Assembly (NCBI GenBank): GCA_031548365.1
Contig: JAVBRD010000010.1
Span: 91,666 to 155,665 of the forward strand
Origin: JAVBRD01 sp031548365
GTDB taxonomy: Bacteria > Bacillota > Clostridia > Christensenellales > UBA1750
Direction: 5' to 3'
Length of the DNA stretch: 64,000 nt
The notes under the pieces: generated by a model
The model's database searches: none
The model's input: the letters and a program-made list of their open reading frames with translations, nothing else
What the model was told of the DNA's origin: nothing
Translations under genes and position numbers: made by a program
Part shown: one piece after another, positions 43,958-52,967 of the stretch
Layout: each line of letters opens with the position of its first letter
How positions within the stretch are numbered: position 1 is the stretch's first letter

Positions 43958-44983
43958 ATGAAAACCTGGATCAAGGCCGCGGCCGTCGCGCTCGTTGCCG
44001 CGATGCTTTTTTTCGCGCCCGCCATCGTGAAAGGCGCGGCCAACGGACTGCGTGTGTTTGCGTTTTCGGCTCTGCCCGCGCTGCTGCCGTTTTTCGTGGC
44101 GGCGCGTCTGTTCGTTCGCAGCGGTGCCGCGAACGCGCTCGCAAGGCCGCTTAACTGTCTGTGGCGCGCTTACGGGCTGAGCGAGGATGCGGGAGGGGTC
44201 GTGCTCGCGTCGCTTGTCTCAGGGTACCCGGCTGGCGCGAGCATGACAGCCATGCTCGCTAATGAATCACGCATATCCACCGAACAAGCGCGAACACTGA
44301 GCGTGCTCGCGTCTAACCCCGGGCCGCTGTTCGTAGTCAGCGCTGTGGGCGGGATACTGGGCGACGCGGTCATCGGCTGGGCCATGCTGGGTGCTTGCGC
44401 GATTGGTTCCTTTGCTTCGGCGGCGTTTTTTGCCGCGCCGTTCGACGCAAAAACAACATCAAAGCGCCCGGTTCCAGCCCCGGGTTTTCCGGCGATGCTG
44501 ACCGAGGCGCTCTCACAGTCCTGCACATCTCTTTTGCCCGTGGGTGCGGTGATGACGTTTTGGGGCGCGATCTCCGAAATGATCGGACAACTCGGGCTTG
44601 AGCGTTCGCCCGAGCTGAACGCCGTGGTAACCTCAGTGCTTGAAATGGTTTCCGGGTGTGCCGCGTCGGCTTCGATTCCCGCTCCGCTGTACGTGCGCGC
44701 AGCGTTGTGCTGTTTCGCGATCAGTTTCGGCGGGCTGTCCGTTCAGACGCAGAGTTTGGCGTTTCTATTACCCGCAGGGGTGCCCGTCGGGCCATTTATC
44801 GCGGGAAAAACGCTCTGCGCGCTGATCTCCATTGGCGCGTTCACGTGCATCATGCGATTCATATCAGGCGAAGGCACGATTCCGCTCTGGCCCATGACAG
44901 CGCTTTGCACGGCGCTTATCGCGCTCGCGCTCCGCTACTTCTTGAACATCCCCTGGAGTTCCTGGCGGTTACGGCGCACCTGA
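43958..44983 (+). CDS. ylbJ: Sporulation integral membrane protein YlbJ-like
   Basis: 341 residues with 8 or so hydrophobic helices, and motifs typical of the nucleoside-recognition (gate) fold such as LASLVSGYPAGASMTAML and LSVLASNPGPLFVVSAVGG. In Bacillus YlbJ is made under sigma-E and is needed for spore cortex/heat resistance. Placement beside patatin and coaD supports the call. ATG at 43958 follows GGGAAGG; the frame from 43853 overlaps the divergent patatin gene. Its 3' end overlaps the convergent coiled-coil gene by 49 bases. The final loop is highly hydrophobic. Confidence 0.88.
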   Translation: MKTWIKAAAVALVAAMLFFAPAIVKGAANGLRVFAFSALPALLPFFVAARLFVRSGAANALARPLNCLWRAYGLSEDAGGVVLASLVSGYPAGASMTAMLANESRISTEQARTLSVLASNPGPLFVVSAVGGILGDAVIGWAMLGACAIGSFASAAFFAAPFDAKTTSKRPVPAPGFPAMLTEALSQSCTSLLPVGAVMTFWGAISEMIGQLGLERSPELNAVVTSVLEMVSGCAASASIPAPLYVRAALCCFAISFGGLSVQTQSLAFLLPAGVPVGPFIAGKTLCALISIGAFTCIMRFISGEGTIPLWPMTALCTALIALALRYFLNIPWSSWRLRRT

Positions 44984-45423
44984 TCAATGATTTTGCTTGA
45001 GTTTTTTTCAAGCTCGACGAGCAACTCGTCCGCGTATTGAACAGCGCTCATACGGATATCACGCGCTTCGCGTCGCGCGTCATTGAGCACGATCTGCGCC
45101 TCTTGGCGTGCGCGGCGCATAATCTCATGATCGTTGACCATGGCAATGGCCTGCTGCTCGGAGTCCTTGATGATCGCGTTGGCTTCCGCGTGCGCATCGT
45201 CGAGGATTTGGTGCTGACGGCGGAGCACTTCCATCGCGTCCTGGATCTCAATGGGCAAGTTTTTGCGGATCGCTGAGACGATGTCCATGCATTTTTCCGC
45301 ATCGACCAATCGTTTTCCGGTCAAAAGCCACGAAGATGATGTTTCAAGTTCCGTGTACAGGTATTCTAGCAACGCGGCGATATTCATCCTGTCCCCGTTT
45401 TCGTTTTCGTACCTTTGATCCAT
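44935..45423 (-). CDS. Coiled-coil protein of the coaD-ylbJ block (DivIVA-like)
   Basis: 162 residues, almost entirely helical: from about residue 55 a long coiled coil (LPIEIQDAMEVLRRQHQILD and beyond) rich in Glu, Gln, Arg and Ala, similar to ATP-synthase b subunit or DivIVA tails. Proteins of this type are often annotated as ATPase at this place in Clostridia but show no Walker motif here. A structural role in membrane or division processes is possible but unproven. ATG behind AGGAGGA at 45423. Its end overlaps ylbJ, which is transcribed toward it. Confidence 0.78.
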   Translation of the reverse strand: MDQRYENENGDRMNIAALLEYLYTELETSSSWLLTGKRLVDAEKCMDIVSAIRKNLPIEIQDAMEVLRRQHQILDDAHAEANAIIKDSEQQAIAMVNDHEIMRRARQEAQIVLNDARREARDIRMSAVQYADELLVELEKNSSKIIDQVRRNRQELQGMFKK

Positions 45424-45444
45424 TGCGAATCCTCCTTATGTGCT

Positions 45445-45924
45445 TTACGAGAGTCTGGCAACGATCTGGTCGTGTATCTCCGCCGGAACAAACGCGCGGA
45501 TATCGCCACCCAGCCGCCCGATCTCTCTGACTATGCTCGATGATAAAAACGCGTATTTTGTATCGGTCATCAGAAAGACTGATTCAATACCCGGAGCCAT
45601 GTGACGGTTAAGCGACGCCTGTTGGTACTCATAGTCGAAATCCGATACCGCGCGAAGGCCTTTGACGATGGCGCACGCGCCGATCTGCCTGCAAAAATCA
45701 ACCGTGAGGCCATCAAAAGTTGACACCTCGACGTTCGGGTATCGCGCTGCCACGCACCTCAGCAGATCAAGCCGCTCCTCAAGCGGAAACAAGGGTTTTT
45801 TTGCCGCGTTGATAAGCGAAGCGACGACGACGCGGTCGAACAGGTGTGACGCGCGCTCAATAATGTCGGCATGGCCGTTCGTCACGGGATCAAACGTCCC
45901 CGGTATTACACAGATTCTACTCAT
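45445..45924 (-). CDS. coaD: Phosphopantetheine adenylyltransferase
   Basis: Adds AMP to 4'-phosphopantetheine in CoA synthesis. The 159-residue protein has the nucleotidyltransferase HxGH-type motif in GTFDPVTNGHADI, the loop GLRAVSDFDYEYQ and FLSSSIVREIGRLGG. Starts at the ATG at 45922-45924 after GGGAGC; the longer frame to 45984 lies inside rsmD. It overlaps rsmD by 8 bases, as in the rsmD-coaD pair of many Gram-positives. Confidence 0.96.
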   Translation of the reverse strand: MSRICVIPGTFDPVTNGHADIIERASHLFDRVVVASLINAAKKPLFPLEERLDLLRCVAARYPNVEVSTFDGLTVDFCRQIGACAIVKGLRAVSDFDYEYQQASLNRHMAPGIESVFLMTDTKYAFLSSSIVREIGRLGGDIRAFVPAEIHDQIVARLS

Positions 45925-46483
45925 GCTCCCTGCCCCCCTCGACTCGAAAGAAACTGACCAGCGTCTCACCGTACCTGCGCGCATCCTCCAAGATGTACCC
46001 GGGCAAATGCGGAAGCGGACACCGGGTGTCTGATTCGGCGATGATTAATGCCGTTTCCGCAAGAACGCCGGATTCGAGCAGGAACGCCATCACGGGCTGA
46101 TAAAGACCGCCCGCGTAAGGAGGATCGAGAAAAACCAGATCGAACATCCTCCGCCTTTCAGCGGAGTAAGCGATCGCCTTGAACGCATCCATTCGCACAG
46201 ATTCTGCGTCACTCGCGCCAAGCAGAGCGATGTTCCCATTGATCACGCCATGCGCCTTCGCTGACGAGTCCACGAGCAGCGCGCACAACGCACCGCGTGA
46301 AAGTGCTTCCAAACCCAGCGCTCCCGATCCCGAAAACAGGTCGAGCACGCGTGCGTTTACGAGTGCCGGTTGAATGATGGAGAACAGCGACTCGCGCACC
46401 CGATCGGATGTGGGGCGTGTATCATCTCCGGACGGAGAAGCGATGCGCCTTCCGCCATATTTGCCCGCAATGATTCGAAGCAT
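45917..46483 (-). CDS. rsmD: 16S rRNA (guanine-966-N2)-methyltransferase
   Basis: 188-residue methyltransferase with N-terminal RIIAGKYGGRRIASP, SAM loop VLDLFSGSGALGLEALSRGA and the catalytic motif FLDPPYAGG (DPPY). It modifies G966 in the small subunit rRNA. ATG at 46483 after GGGGGA. First gene of the rsmD-coaD-coiled coil transcript, with an extended -10 promoter about 30 bases upstream. Confidence 0.95.
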   Translation of the reverse strand: MLRIIAGKYGGRRIASPSGDDTRPTSDRVRESLFSIIQPALVNARVLDLFSGSGALGLEALSRGALCALLVDSSAKAHGVINGNIALLGASDAESVRMDAFKAIAYSAERRRMFDLVFLDPPYAGGLYQPVMAFLLESGVLAETALIIAESDTRCPLPHLPGYILEDARRYGETLVSFFRVEGGREHE

Positions 46484-46509
46484 GGTTTCCCCCGCTCTTA
46501 ATAAAGCAC

Positions 46510-46518
46510 ATCATACCA
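46510..46518 (-). promoter_or_regulatory. Extended -10 promoter of rsmD
   Basis: The minus strand reads TGGTATGAT at this place: TG, one base, then a -10 close to consensus. No good -35 is visible. The rsmD start is 26 bases further. Confidence 0.45.
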
Positions 46519-46548
46519 TTCTCCGCGCTCGGGGTAAATCCTTCAAGA

Positions 46549-46579
46549 TGAAAACTGCCGTCGCGATACGACGGCAGTT
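46549..46579 (-). terminator. Intrinsic terminator after the PrsA-like gene
   Basis: AACTGCCGTCG pairs perfectly with CGACGGCAGTT over a 5-base loop, followed by TTC on the minus strand (TTTTC including the stem end). It lies 24 bases beyond the stop codon. Confidence 0.65.
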
Positions 46580-46602
46580 CAGCAAGACGGCAGCTTAGCG
46601 AT

Positions 46603-47883
46603 TTATGACTTAAGCACGCCAAGGTTCTTTTTGATCTTGCCTTCGCTCTCAAGCTTTGAAGCGTAGTCATCAATGGCTTTCGAAAACGCAGATGTCTTCT
46701 TCTCGCTGAGGATCGTGCCATTGATCTCGTCTTTCATCTCGTCAAAGGTCAACGTCTTCGCCACGACCGCTGATTCATACTTGATGATGTGGTATCCCGC
46801 GTCTGTCGCGACCAGCCCTGTGGTGTCTCCGGGCTTGGCAAGCTCAAGCGCGGCTTTGAGAAACTCTGGCATGAACGCGGTCTGTGCGCACATCAGGTAT
46901 CCGTTTGTCAGGTAAGGCTCCTGCTTCACGCCCGGATCCTGACCAAGCTCCGCGACTACTTTGTCAAAGTCCTCGCCCGCTTGCACACGGCCAAGTGCGA
47001 TGTCAGCCTGCGGGCGAATCTTTGCGAGTTCGACCTCGCGCTCGGCGTTGAGCTTTTCGTCCCGCTCTTTTTGCGCGGCTTCTATCTCAGCGGTGGTGGC
47101 ACCTGCGATCGCCTGATAGCGGCGCTCCTGGAGATCGTTCATCACGGTTGAATCAATCGGGATCAGCACATGCTTGACGTACCTGAATCCCTCGGGGGTA
47201 TAAATCGGTTTAGTGCCCCCTTCAACGTCTGTGGCAAACTGAAGCGGGGTGTCCGTATACTTGGCTTTCTCTTCTTCAAGGCGCTGGTCGTATTTGGCCT
47301 TGACTTCCTCGTCCGAGACAGTGACGTCCTTGGTGAAGTGATCCTCCAGTTTGGACTCCCAATACGATGCTGAGCGGCCGGATATGTACGCCTCGTCGTC
47401 CATGGCGTTGTCGGCGACCCACAAATCAAACTCCGCCTTTGCCTTTGCCTCGGGATCCGTAATGGTTTTATCAAGCAATGCCTTGTCTTTCCACTGTGCC
47501 GTCAACTCTGTGAGTTTTTTTGCGCGCGCCTCTTCGGCGTCTTTGGCAAGCAGATCCTTGTCCGCCTGCGTCAGTTCAAACAGGCCAAGCTCCTTGGCCA
47601 TGATTTCTTCGGCTTTGTACTTGATAACCTGATCCAGGTATTCGGCCGTAATCTGCTCGCGGGCTGCGACCATTTCTTTTGCCTTACTGGTCGCGTCTAT
47701 GCCGTTAAGATAGTAGATGTATTCGAGAATGGGCGCGATTTCGCCATAAGTCACACTCAAATTGTCAACCGTCGCGACAATCTGGGCGGCCTGCCTTTCC
47801 TCGTTAATCACAAACGCGGAGCAGCCGGTGAACGTGAATAGCACTGCAACCGCGAGCGCCAACATCTTTATGGTCTTTTGCAC
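46603..47883 (-). CDS. PrsA-like lipoprotein foldase (parvulin-type PPIase)
   Basis: 426 residues. The signal peptide ends in lipobox FTFTGC (Cys21), so the mature protein is tethered outside the membrane. A SurA/PrsA-type chaperone region (35-230) rich in charged helices is followed by a parvulin domain, FRYVKHVLIPID to DAGYHIIKYE (about 234-370). A charged helical insertion of about 55 residues (243-297) splits the parvulin domain, longer than in PrsA of Bacillus. It helps exported proteins fold. GTG start at 47881-47883, with its own promoter upstream. Confidence 0.87.
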   Translation of the reverse strand: MQKTIKMLALAVAVLFTFTGCSAFVINEERQAAQIVATVDNLSVTYGEIAPILEYIYYLNGIDATSKAKEMVAAREQITAEYLDQVIKYKAEEIMAKELGLFELTQADKDLLAKDAEEARAKKLTELTAQWKDKALLDKTITDPEAKAKAEFDLWVADNAMDDEAYISGRSASYWESKLEDHFTKDVTVSDEEVKAKYDQRLEEEKAKYTDTPLQFATDVEGGTKPIYTPEGFRYVKHVLIPIDSTVMNDLQERRYQAIAGATTAEIEAAQKERDEKLNAEREVELAKIRPQADIALGRVQAGEDFDKVVAELGQDPGVKQEPYLTNGYLMCAQTAFMPEFLKAALELAKPGDTTGLVATDAGYHIIKYESAVVAKTLTFDEMKDEINGTILSEKKTSAFSKAIDDYASKLESEGKIKKNLGVLKS

Positions 47884-47919
47884 GCGTAAGTCACCCTTTC
47901 CTTTTTGACAACGTCGATT

Positions 47920-47948
47920 ATTATAGCGGATAAAATCGCAAGAAGCAA
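47920..47948 (-). promoter_or_regulatory. Sigma-A promoter of the PrsA-like gene
   Basis: TTGCTT (47943-47948) is 17 bases from TATAAT (47920-47925) on the minus strand. The start codon is 37 bases further. It separates this gene from the mfd operon. Confidence 0.65.
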
Positions 47949-47976
47949 ACGATTTAACTAAATTTTACACTTTGTT

Positions 47977-50900
47977 TCAGATGACGGACTGTGCCGCGTT
48001 CGGCACACCCATACATGAAATCAGCTTCTCGAGCGCCGCGGTTCCTGCGGAAATCAGCTCTTGATGCGACGCGTCACGCTTGCGCATGCTCAGACTTGGG
48101 GGGGTTGTGGCCGAAAGCACCATCTCCCCCTTAAGATCAGTAAGGCCCTTCATGAGCAAAACCGGGTCAATCTCCGCACGTTCGTGGAAGTGCAGGGTGA
48201 GCTGCGCACCCCGGCATGCGGCCAGCTCAATGAACAGCTTCTCACACAGGCACTTGATGTAAGCTATTTTCAAAAGATTCTCAACAGGCTTTGGCATATC
48301 GCCGAAACGGTCGGTCAGTTCCTCGCGGCAATCCGCGAGGTCTTCTTTCGAGTCGATGGCCGCGATGCGCTTGTAGACGTCCATGCGCACGATGTCGCTG
48401 CGGACGTAATCGCTTGGCAAGAACGCGTCTATCTTGCATTCGATGGTCGTCTCCACCTCAAGCGCGACGCCCGTCTCCCCTTTGATTTGCCGGATGGTTT
48501 CGGCCATGAGCTTTAGGTACATGTCATACCCGACTGCGGAGAGGTGACCATGCTGCTGCGCGCCCAAAATGTTGCCAGCGCCGCGAATCTCAAGATCACG
48601 CATGGCAATTTTAAAGCCCGAGCCAAATTCTGTGAATTCGCGAATGGCTGTCAGACGTTTTTCCGCTGTTTCGGATACGGCCTTGTCGGGTCTGACCGTG
48701 AGGTAACAGTACGCGAGTTTATTGGATCGCCCCACGCGACCGCGCAGCTGGTAGAGCTGGGAGAGCCCGAAATGGTCGGCGTCGTAGATGATCATGGTGT
48801 TTGCCGCCGGCACGTCCAAACCGCTTTCAATGATTGTGGAACACAATAACACGTCATATCGCCCGTCGTAGAAGTCGATCATGATGTCTTCGAGCGAGTT
48901 TTCCTTCATTTGTCCGTGCCCAACAGCGATGCGCGCCTCAGGTACCGCCATGCGCAGCTGTTCGTGCATCTTGTCAATTGACTCCACGCGGTTATAAACG
49001 AAATACACCTGACCGCCGCGCGCGATTTCACGCATGATGGCGTCGCGCACAAGCCCCACCGAGTACTCAAGCACAAACGTCTGCACGGGATAACGCTCTT
49101 CTGGAGGTGTTTCCAGTGTGGACATGTCGCGTATGCCAACCATGGACATGTGAAGCGTGCGCGGAATGGGCGTGGCCGAGAGCGTGAGCACATCCACGGT
49201 TTTCTTGAGCGCTTTTAGCTGCTCTTTGTGCTGGACGCCGAAACGCTGTTCCTCGTCGACCACAAGCAGACCCAGATCCTTGAACTTAACGTCCGTGCCC
49301 AGCAGGCGATGTGTACCAATCAGAATATCCACTTTGCCTGCGCGCGTCATGTCGATTGTTTTTTTTTGCTCCGCGGCGGTTTTGAAGCGGCTGATGAAGT
49401 CGACATTGACGGGAAAGCCATCGAAACGCTTTTTGATCGTTTGGTAATGCTGCTGCGCGAGCACCGTGGTGGGCACGAGGATGGCGACCTGCTTTGAGTC
49501 CACGACCGCCTTGAACGCCGCGCGCACGGCGACTTCAGTCTTACCGTATCCCACGTCTCCACACAAGAGCCGCTCCATCGCAACCGGTTTTTCCATGTCG
49601 CGCTTGATCTCCTGGATGCTGCGGAGCTGATCGGGCGTCTCCTCGTACGGGAATTTCTCCTCAAACTCACGCTGCCACGGCGTGTCGTGCGCGAACGCGT
49701 GCCCGCCGGTCGACTGCCGCTCCGCGTACAGCGCGACGAGATCGACCGCCATTTCCTTGATGGAAGAGCGTACCTTCTGCTTTGCGCGCTGCCACTCTCC
49801 GCCGCCCAGCCTGTTGAGTTTGGGCTTGCCGTCGTCGGAACCGATATATTTTTGAACGCGGTCCATTTGATCAGTCGGTACGTAGAGTTTGTCGTCTCCA
49901 TGATAACGGATGAGCATGTAGTCGCGGAAGGTGCGGTCTACTTCGAGCCGAACAGTGCCCGCGTATACGCCTACGCCGTGATTTTCATGGACGACCGCGT
50001 CCCCCACTTTTAGATCCGTGAACGCGTCAAGCTTGCTGCCCGAGTGGCGTTTGCGCGTGGATCCCGCGTGGGAGCGGACGCTGCCGTAAAGCTCAGTTTC
50101 GCCCAGGATCATCAGCCGCGCGTCGCCCAGCGCGAAGCCGTGAACCAACGAGCTTGGCAGAATGATGATCTCGCCTTTGTCCGGCTTCCGCTCCTCCGGC
50201 AGCGCAACGCAAGGAACGCCCATCTCCTCAAGGCTTTGCTTTAAGCGCGCCGCGCGGGCCGCGCCGCCCGCCATCAAGACGACGGAACCGCCTTTCTTCA
50301 AAACGCCCAGGAGGTCACCTTTGAGCGTTTCCAGCCGCCCATGGCTCGCGGGTGCAGCGCGCACACCCAGGTTGACAAGTTTTTTCGGCGAAACACCCGG
50401 CATGCCTGTGAGCAGGTTGGCCGCCGCGAGCGCCGGCCGCCGAACAATGGCCGCCAGAGTTGCATCCCAGTCCAGCATAACCCCGGCTTGCGGTGCGATG
50501 GCGTCCCCGCGCTCCATAGCGGACGCAAACGCCTCGCCGAACTCGAGGTGAAGGTTTTTCGCACGCTCAGCGCACCGCGCAGGTTCGTCAAGCAACACTG
50601 CGCAACTGGGGAAATAGTCAAGAGGCGTCTCAAGAACGCGGTAAATCAGCGGTAGATACTGCTCAAGCGCCGCGAATCGCACGCCTTCACGGAAATAGTC
50701 CATGTGCTCGTGAACCGCCAGCCGAATCTCCGCATCGCGTTCCTGTTCCTCGGTTTCTGGCTCCTCGAACGCGGACATCTCCCAGAGCGAGGGCAAGACA
50801 TCCACACCTTCGTTCGGTAACGGTTCATCCTGCTTTTTTTGACCCTTGGGTTTCCTGCCGCTGAGGTGCCGCGTGATCGCGTTCACCGCGCGCACGCTCT

Positions 50901-51606
50901 CCTCTTCTCCGATGAGCGCGTCGGTAGCAGGCGGGATGCCGATTTCCCCGAGGTTCTCAACCGAACGCTGTGTGGACGGATCAAAGGAGCGAAGCGTGTC
51001 CAGCTCATCGCCGAAAAACTCCGCGCGCACCGGCAGTACGGACCCGACCGGCCACACATCCACGATGCCACCGCGCTGGGACATCTGCCCGCACGCCTCC
51101 ACCATGTCCACGCGCTCATACCCCGCGTGGACGAGCGCGGCCGCCAGATCGGTGGGCTGAGCGACATCCTGAAGGCGCAGCGTCCTTGAGTTCCGCAGGA
51201 ACAGCTCATGTGGCTGAAGCCCGACCAGCAGGGCCTCTACCGACGCGACAAGCACGCCCGTCTTGCCCGTGAGCGCACGGTACAGCGCGTCTATTCGGCG
51301 TATGATGGGCTCGCGGCTCTGCGCGCCAAACTTGTAAAAGCTCACCTCTCGCGGGGGCAGATACGCGACCTTTCCCGCGCCAAGCAACTGAACAAGATCT
51401 TCATACCGCTGCGCGGCGGCCACGTCATTGGGCGCGATGTAAAGCAGAGGGCGCGAGAGTGCTCCGACCGTCGTCACGGCGAGCGTCGCCTTGAAGCCGT
51501 CTGACATGCCGCTCGCGGCAACGGGCGTCAACCCTGCGTTGAGCGCGGAGAACGCATCCCTGAGTTCGGGTGTTTCATATACTGCCGAAAAACAGCGGTT
51601 AGCCAT
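47977..51606 (-). CDS. mfd: Transcription-repair coupling factor Mfd
   Basis: 1209 residues; removes RNA polymerase stalled at DNA damage and recruits UvrA. The UvrB-like N-terminal domains are followed by the RNA polymerase interaction domain (LKVGDAVVHENHGVGVYAG) and a RecG-like translocase with LCGDVGYGKTEVA, DEEQRFGVQHKE, LSATPIPRTL and STIIESGLDVP, QLRGRVGRS. The C-terminal regulatory domain (LPSDYVRSDIVRMDVYKRIA) is present. ATG after AGGAGGC. It ends an operon glmU-prs-HAD-pth-mfd. Confidence 0.97.
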   Translation of the reverse strand: MANRCFSAVYETPELRDAFSALNAGLTPVAASGMSDGFKATLAVTTVGALSRPLLYIAPNDVAAAQRYEDLVQLLGAGKVAYLPPREVSFYKFGAQSREPIIRRIDALYRALTGKTGVLVASVEALLVGLQPHELFLRNSRTLRLQDVAQPTDLAAALVHAGYERVDMVEACGQMSQRGGIVDVWPVGSVLPVRAEFFGDELDTLRSFDPSTQRSVENLGEIGIPPATDALIGEEESVRAVNAITRHLSGRKPKGQKKQDEPLPNEGVDVLPSLWEMSAFEEPETEEQERDAEIRLAVHEHMDYFREGVRFAALEQYLPLIYRVLETPLDYFPSCAVLLDEPARCAERAKNLHLEFGEAFASAMERGDAIAPQAGVMLDWDATLAAIVRRPALAAANLLTGMPGVSPKKLVNLGVRAAPASHGRLETLKGDLLGVLKKGGSVVLMAGGAARAARLKQSLEEMGVPCVALPEERKPDKGEIIILPSSLVHGFALGDARLMILGETELYGSVRSHAGSTRKRHSGSKLDAFTDLKVGDAVVHENHGVGVYAGTVRLEVDRTFRDYMLIRYHGDDKLYVPTDQMDRVQKYIGSDDGKPKLNRLGGGEWQRAKQKVRSSIKEMAVDLVALYAERQSTGGHAFAHDTPWQREFEEKFPYEETPDQLRSIQEIKRDMEKPVAMERLLCGDVGYGKTEVAVRAAFKAVVDSKQVAILVPTTVLAQQHYQTIKKRFDGFPVNVDFISRFKTAAEQKKTIDMTRAGKVDILIGTHRLLGTDVKFKDLGLLVVDEEQRFGVQHKEQLKALKKTVDVLTLSATPIPRTLHMSMVGIRDMSTLETPPEERYPVQTFVLEYSVGLVRDAIMREIARGGQVYFVYNRVESIDKMHEQLRMAVPEARIAVGHGQMKENSLEDIMIDFYDGRYDVLLCSTIIESGLDVPAANTMIIYDADHFGLSQLYQLRGRVGRSNKLAYCYLTVRPDKAVSETAEKRLTAIREFTEFGSGFKIAMRDLEIRGAGNILGAQQHGHLSAVGYDMYLKLMAETIRQIKGETGVALEVETTIECKIDAFLPSDYVRSDIVRMDVYKRIAAIDSKEDLADCREELTDRFGDMPKPVENLLKIAYIKCLCEKLFIELAACRGAQLTLHFHERAEIDPVLLMKGLTDLKGEMVLSATTPPSLSMRKRDASHQELISAGTAALEKLISCMGVPNAAQSVI

Positions 51607-51634
51607 GGAGCCTCCTCATCTAGACGCAGAAAAT

Positions 51635-51656
51635 CCGCAGAAGAACCCTCCTGCGG
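51635..51656 (-). terminator. Weak hairpin between pth and mfd
   Basis: CCGCAG pairs with CTGCGG over ten bases, followed by ATTTTCT on the minus strand. With six pairs it may be only a partial terminator, reducing mfd expression. Confidence 0.35.
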
Positions 51657-51678
51657 TCCGACTTCCATACCCCTTGCA

Positions 51679-52254
51679 CTACACTCCGTTGTACTTTTGC
51701 ATGGTGTCTTCAACACTGTGCGCGAGCATGAACTCCACCGCTTCCGCCGCGCGCTTGAGCGCGTCGAACTGCGGTTTTTGCTCCTCTTCGCGGTAACGCG
51801 AGAGCACCCAGTCTTTCAAATCCCAACCTTCCGGCGGTTTGCCGATTCCCACGCGGACGCGCGGAAAGTCGTCCCTCCCGTGAAGATAGAGAATGGAACG
51901 CATGCCGTTGTGCGTCCCGGCGCTCCCGCCTGGACGTACGCGCAAGCGACCAACCGGTAAATCAATGTCGTCATAGACCACAATGATGTCCTGCGGCGCG
52001 GGTTTATACCAGTTGACCAACTGCACAAAACTCTCGCCCGAGTCGTTCATGTATGTCTGCGGCTGCGCAAGCACGACAGTTCTGTCATACCGTTGTGTCT
52101 CACACGTCGACGCACGGCATTTGTGCTTGTTGATTTTCACGTCCCACGATTGCGCGAGGATATCGACCACATCAAACCCCACATTGTGGCGCGTTCGCGC
52201 GTAGGCTGAGCCGGGGTTGCCAAGCCCGACGACCAAAGTAACCGAGCGTTGCAT
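51679..52254 (-). CDS. pth: Peptidyl-tRNA hydrolase
   Basis: Cleaves peptidyl-tRNA released from ribosomes. The 191-residue protein has VVGLGNPGSAYARTRHNVGF with the catalytic His, LAQPQTYMNDSGESF and DDIDLPVGRLRVRPGGSAGTHNG. The start overlaps the preceding HAD gene stop (TAATG). pth-mfd and prs-pth orders are common in Gram-positive bacteria. Confidence 0.96.
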   Translation of the reverse strand: MQRSVTLVVGLGNPGSAYARTRHNVGFDVVDILAQSWDVKINKHKCRASTCETQRYDRTVVLAQPQTYMNDSGESFVQLVNWYKPAPQDIIVVYDDIDLPVGRLRVRPGGSAGTHNGMRSILYLHGRDDFPRVRVGIGKPPEGWDLKDWVLSRYREEEQKPQFDALKRAAEAVEFMLAHSVEDTMQKYNGV

Positions 52255-52967
52255 TATAACAGACTCTCCATAACCTTGACAAGTGTTGTAAAACCGCCGC
52301 GCGCGTCAACCGCTGACGGACTGCCGTTATCAATGACGTACCCTTCTACGAGAAATGTGCGCATGCCCGCCCTGTGCGCGGGTTCCATGTCCTCGCGGAT
52401 ATCATTCCCCACGACGAGCACATTCCCCGGTTCCACCTCAAGAAGAGCCGCGACATCAAGAAAGCACTTCGCGTGCGGCTTGCACGCGTTTGAGTTTTCG
52501 TAGGATGTGATGTGCGCAAATAACGATGCGTCGATCCCTGCCCATGCCATGCGGTGTAAAAGCGCGCGCATCGGGAAAATCGGATTGGTTGTAAGCGCTT
52601 GAACAAGACCTTTATCGCGCGCGAAGCTCAACGCCATTATGGCGTCTGGATCAGGCGCATACGGCGTCCCCAGCGAATAAAACTCGCGATCATAAAACGC
52701 GTTAAACCTACTGAAGGCTTCATCCCCCGTAACAGGCACACGCCTGATGAACGCCTCTTTGAACTTGTCCATGTTGGCGCGCGGATCATTCGGGCTCATC
52801 ACGACATCCAACGTGGCATCCATGATCGCTTTTCCAACGGACGCCGGATCCTGTCCGGGCAGGGCGCGTGAGATTTCAGGCAGATACCGCCCGAGAAACT
52901 CATGGATGTCCATACGAAGGAGCGTGCCGTCCAGATCCCAGAACACAGCCTTTAATCCATCGCTCAT
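52254..52967 (-). CDS. HAD-superfamily phosphatase (PGP-like)
   Basis: 237-residue HAD hydrolase with motif I FWDLDGTLLRMD, motif II LTTNP, a Lys at KPHAKCF and motif IV VVGNDIREDMEPA. The alpha-helical cap is inserted after motif I. Similar proteins dephosphorylate small metabolites; the exact one is not evident. It overlaps prs by ATGA at one end and pth by one base at the other, showing tight coupling. Confidence 0.87.
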   Translation of the reverse strand: MSDGLKAVFWDLDGTLLRMDIHEFLGRYLPEISRALPGQDPASVGKAIMDATLDVVMSPNDPRANMDKFKEAFIRRVPVTGDEAFSRFNAFYDREFYSLGTPYAPDPDAIMALSFARDKGLVQALTTNPIFPMRALLHRMAWAGIDASLFAHITSYENSNACKPHAKCFLDVAALLEVEPGNVLVVGNDIREDMEPAHRAGMRTFLVEGYVIDNGSPSAVDARGGFTTLVKVMESLL

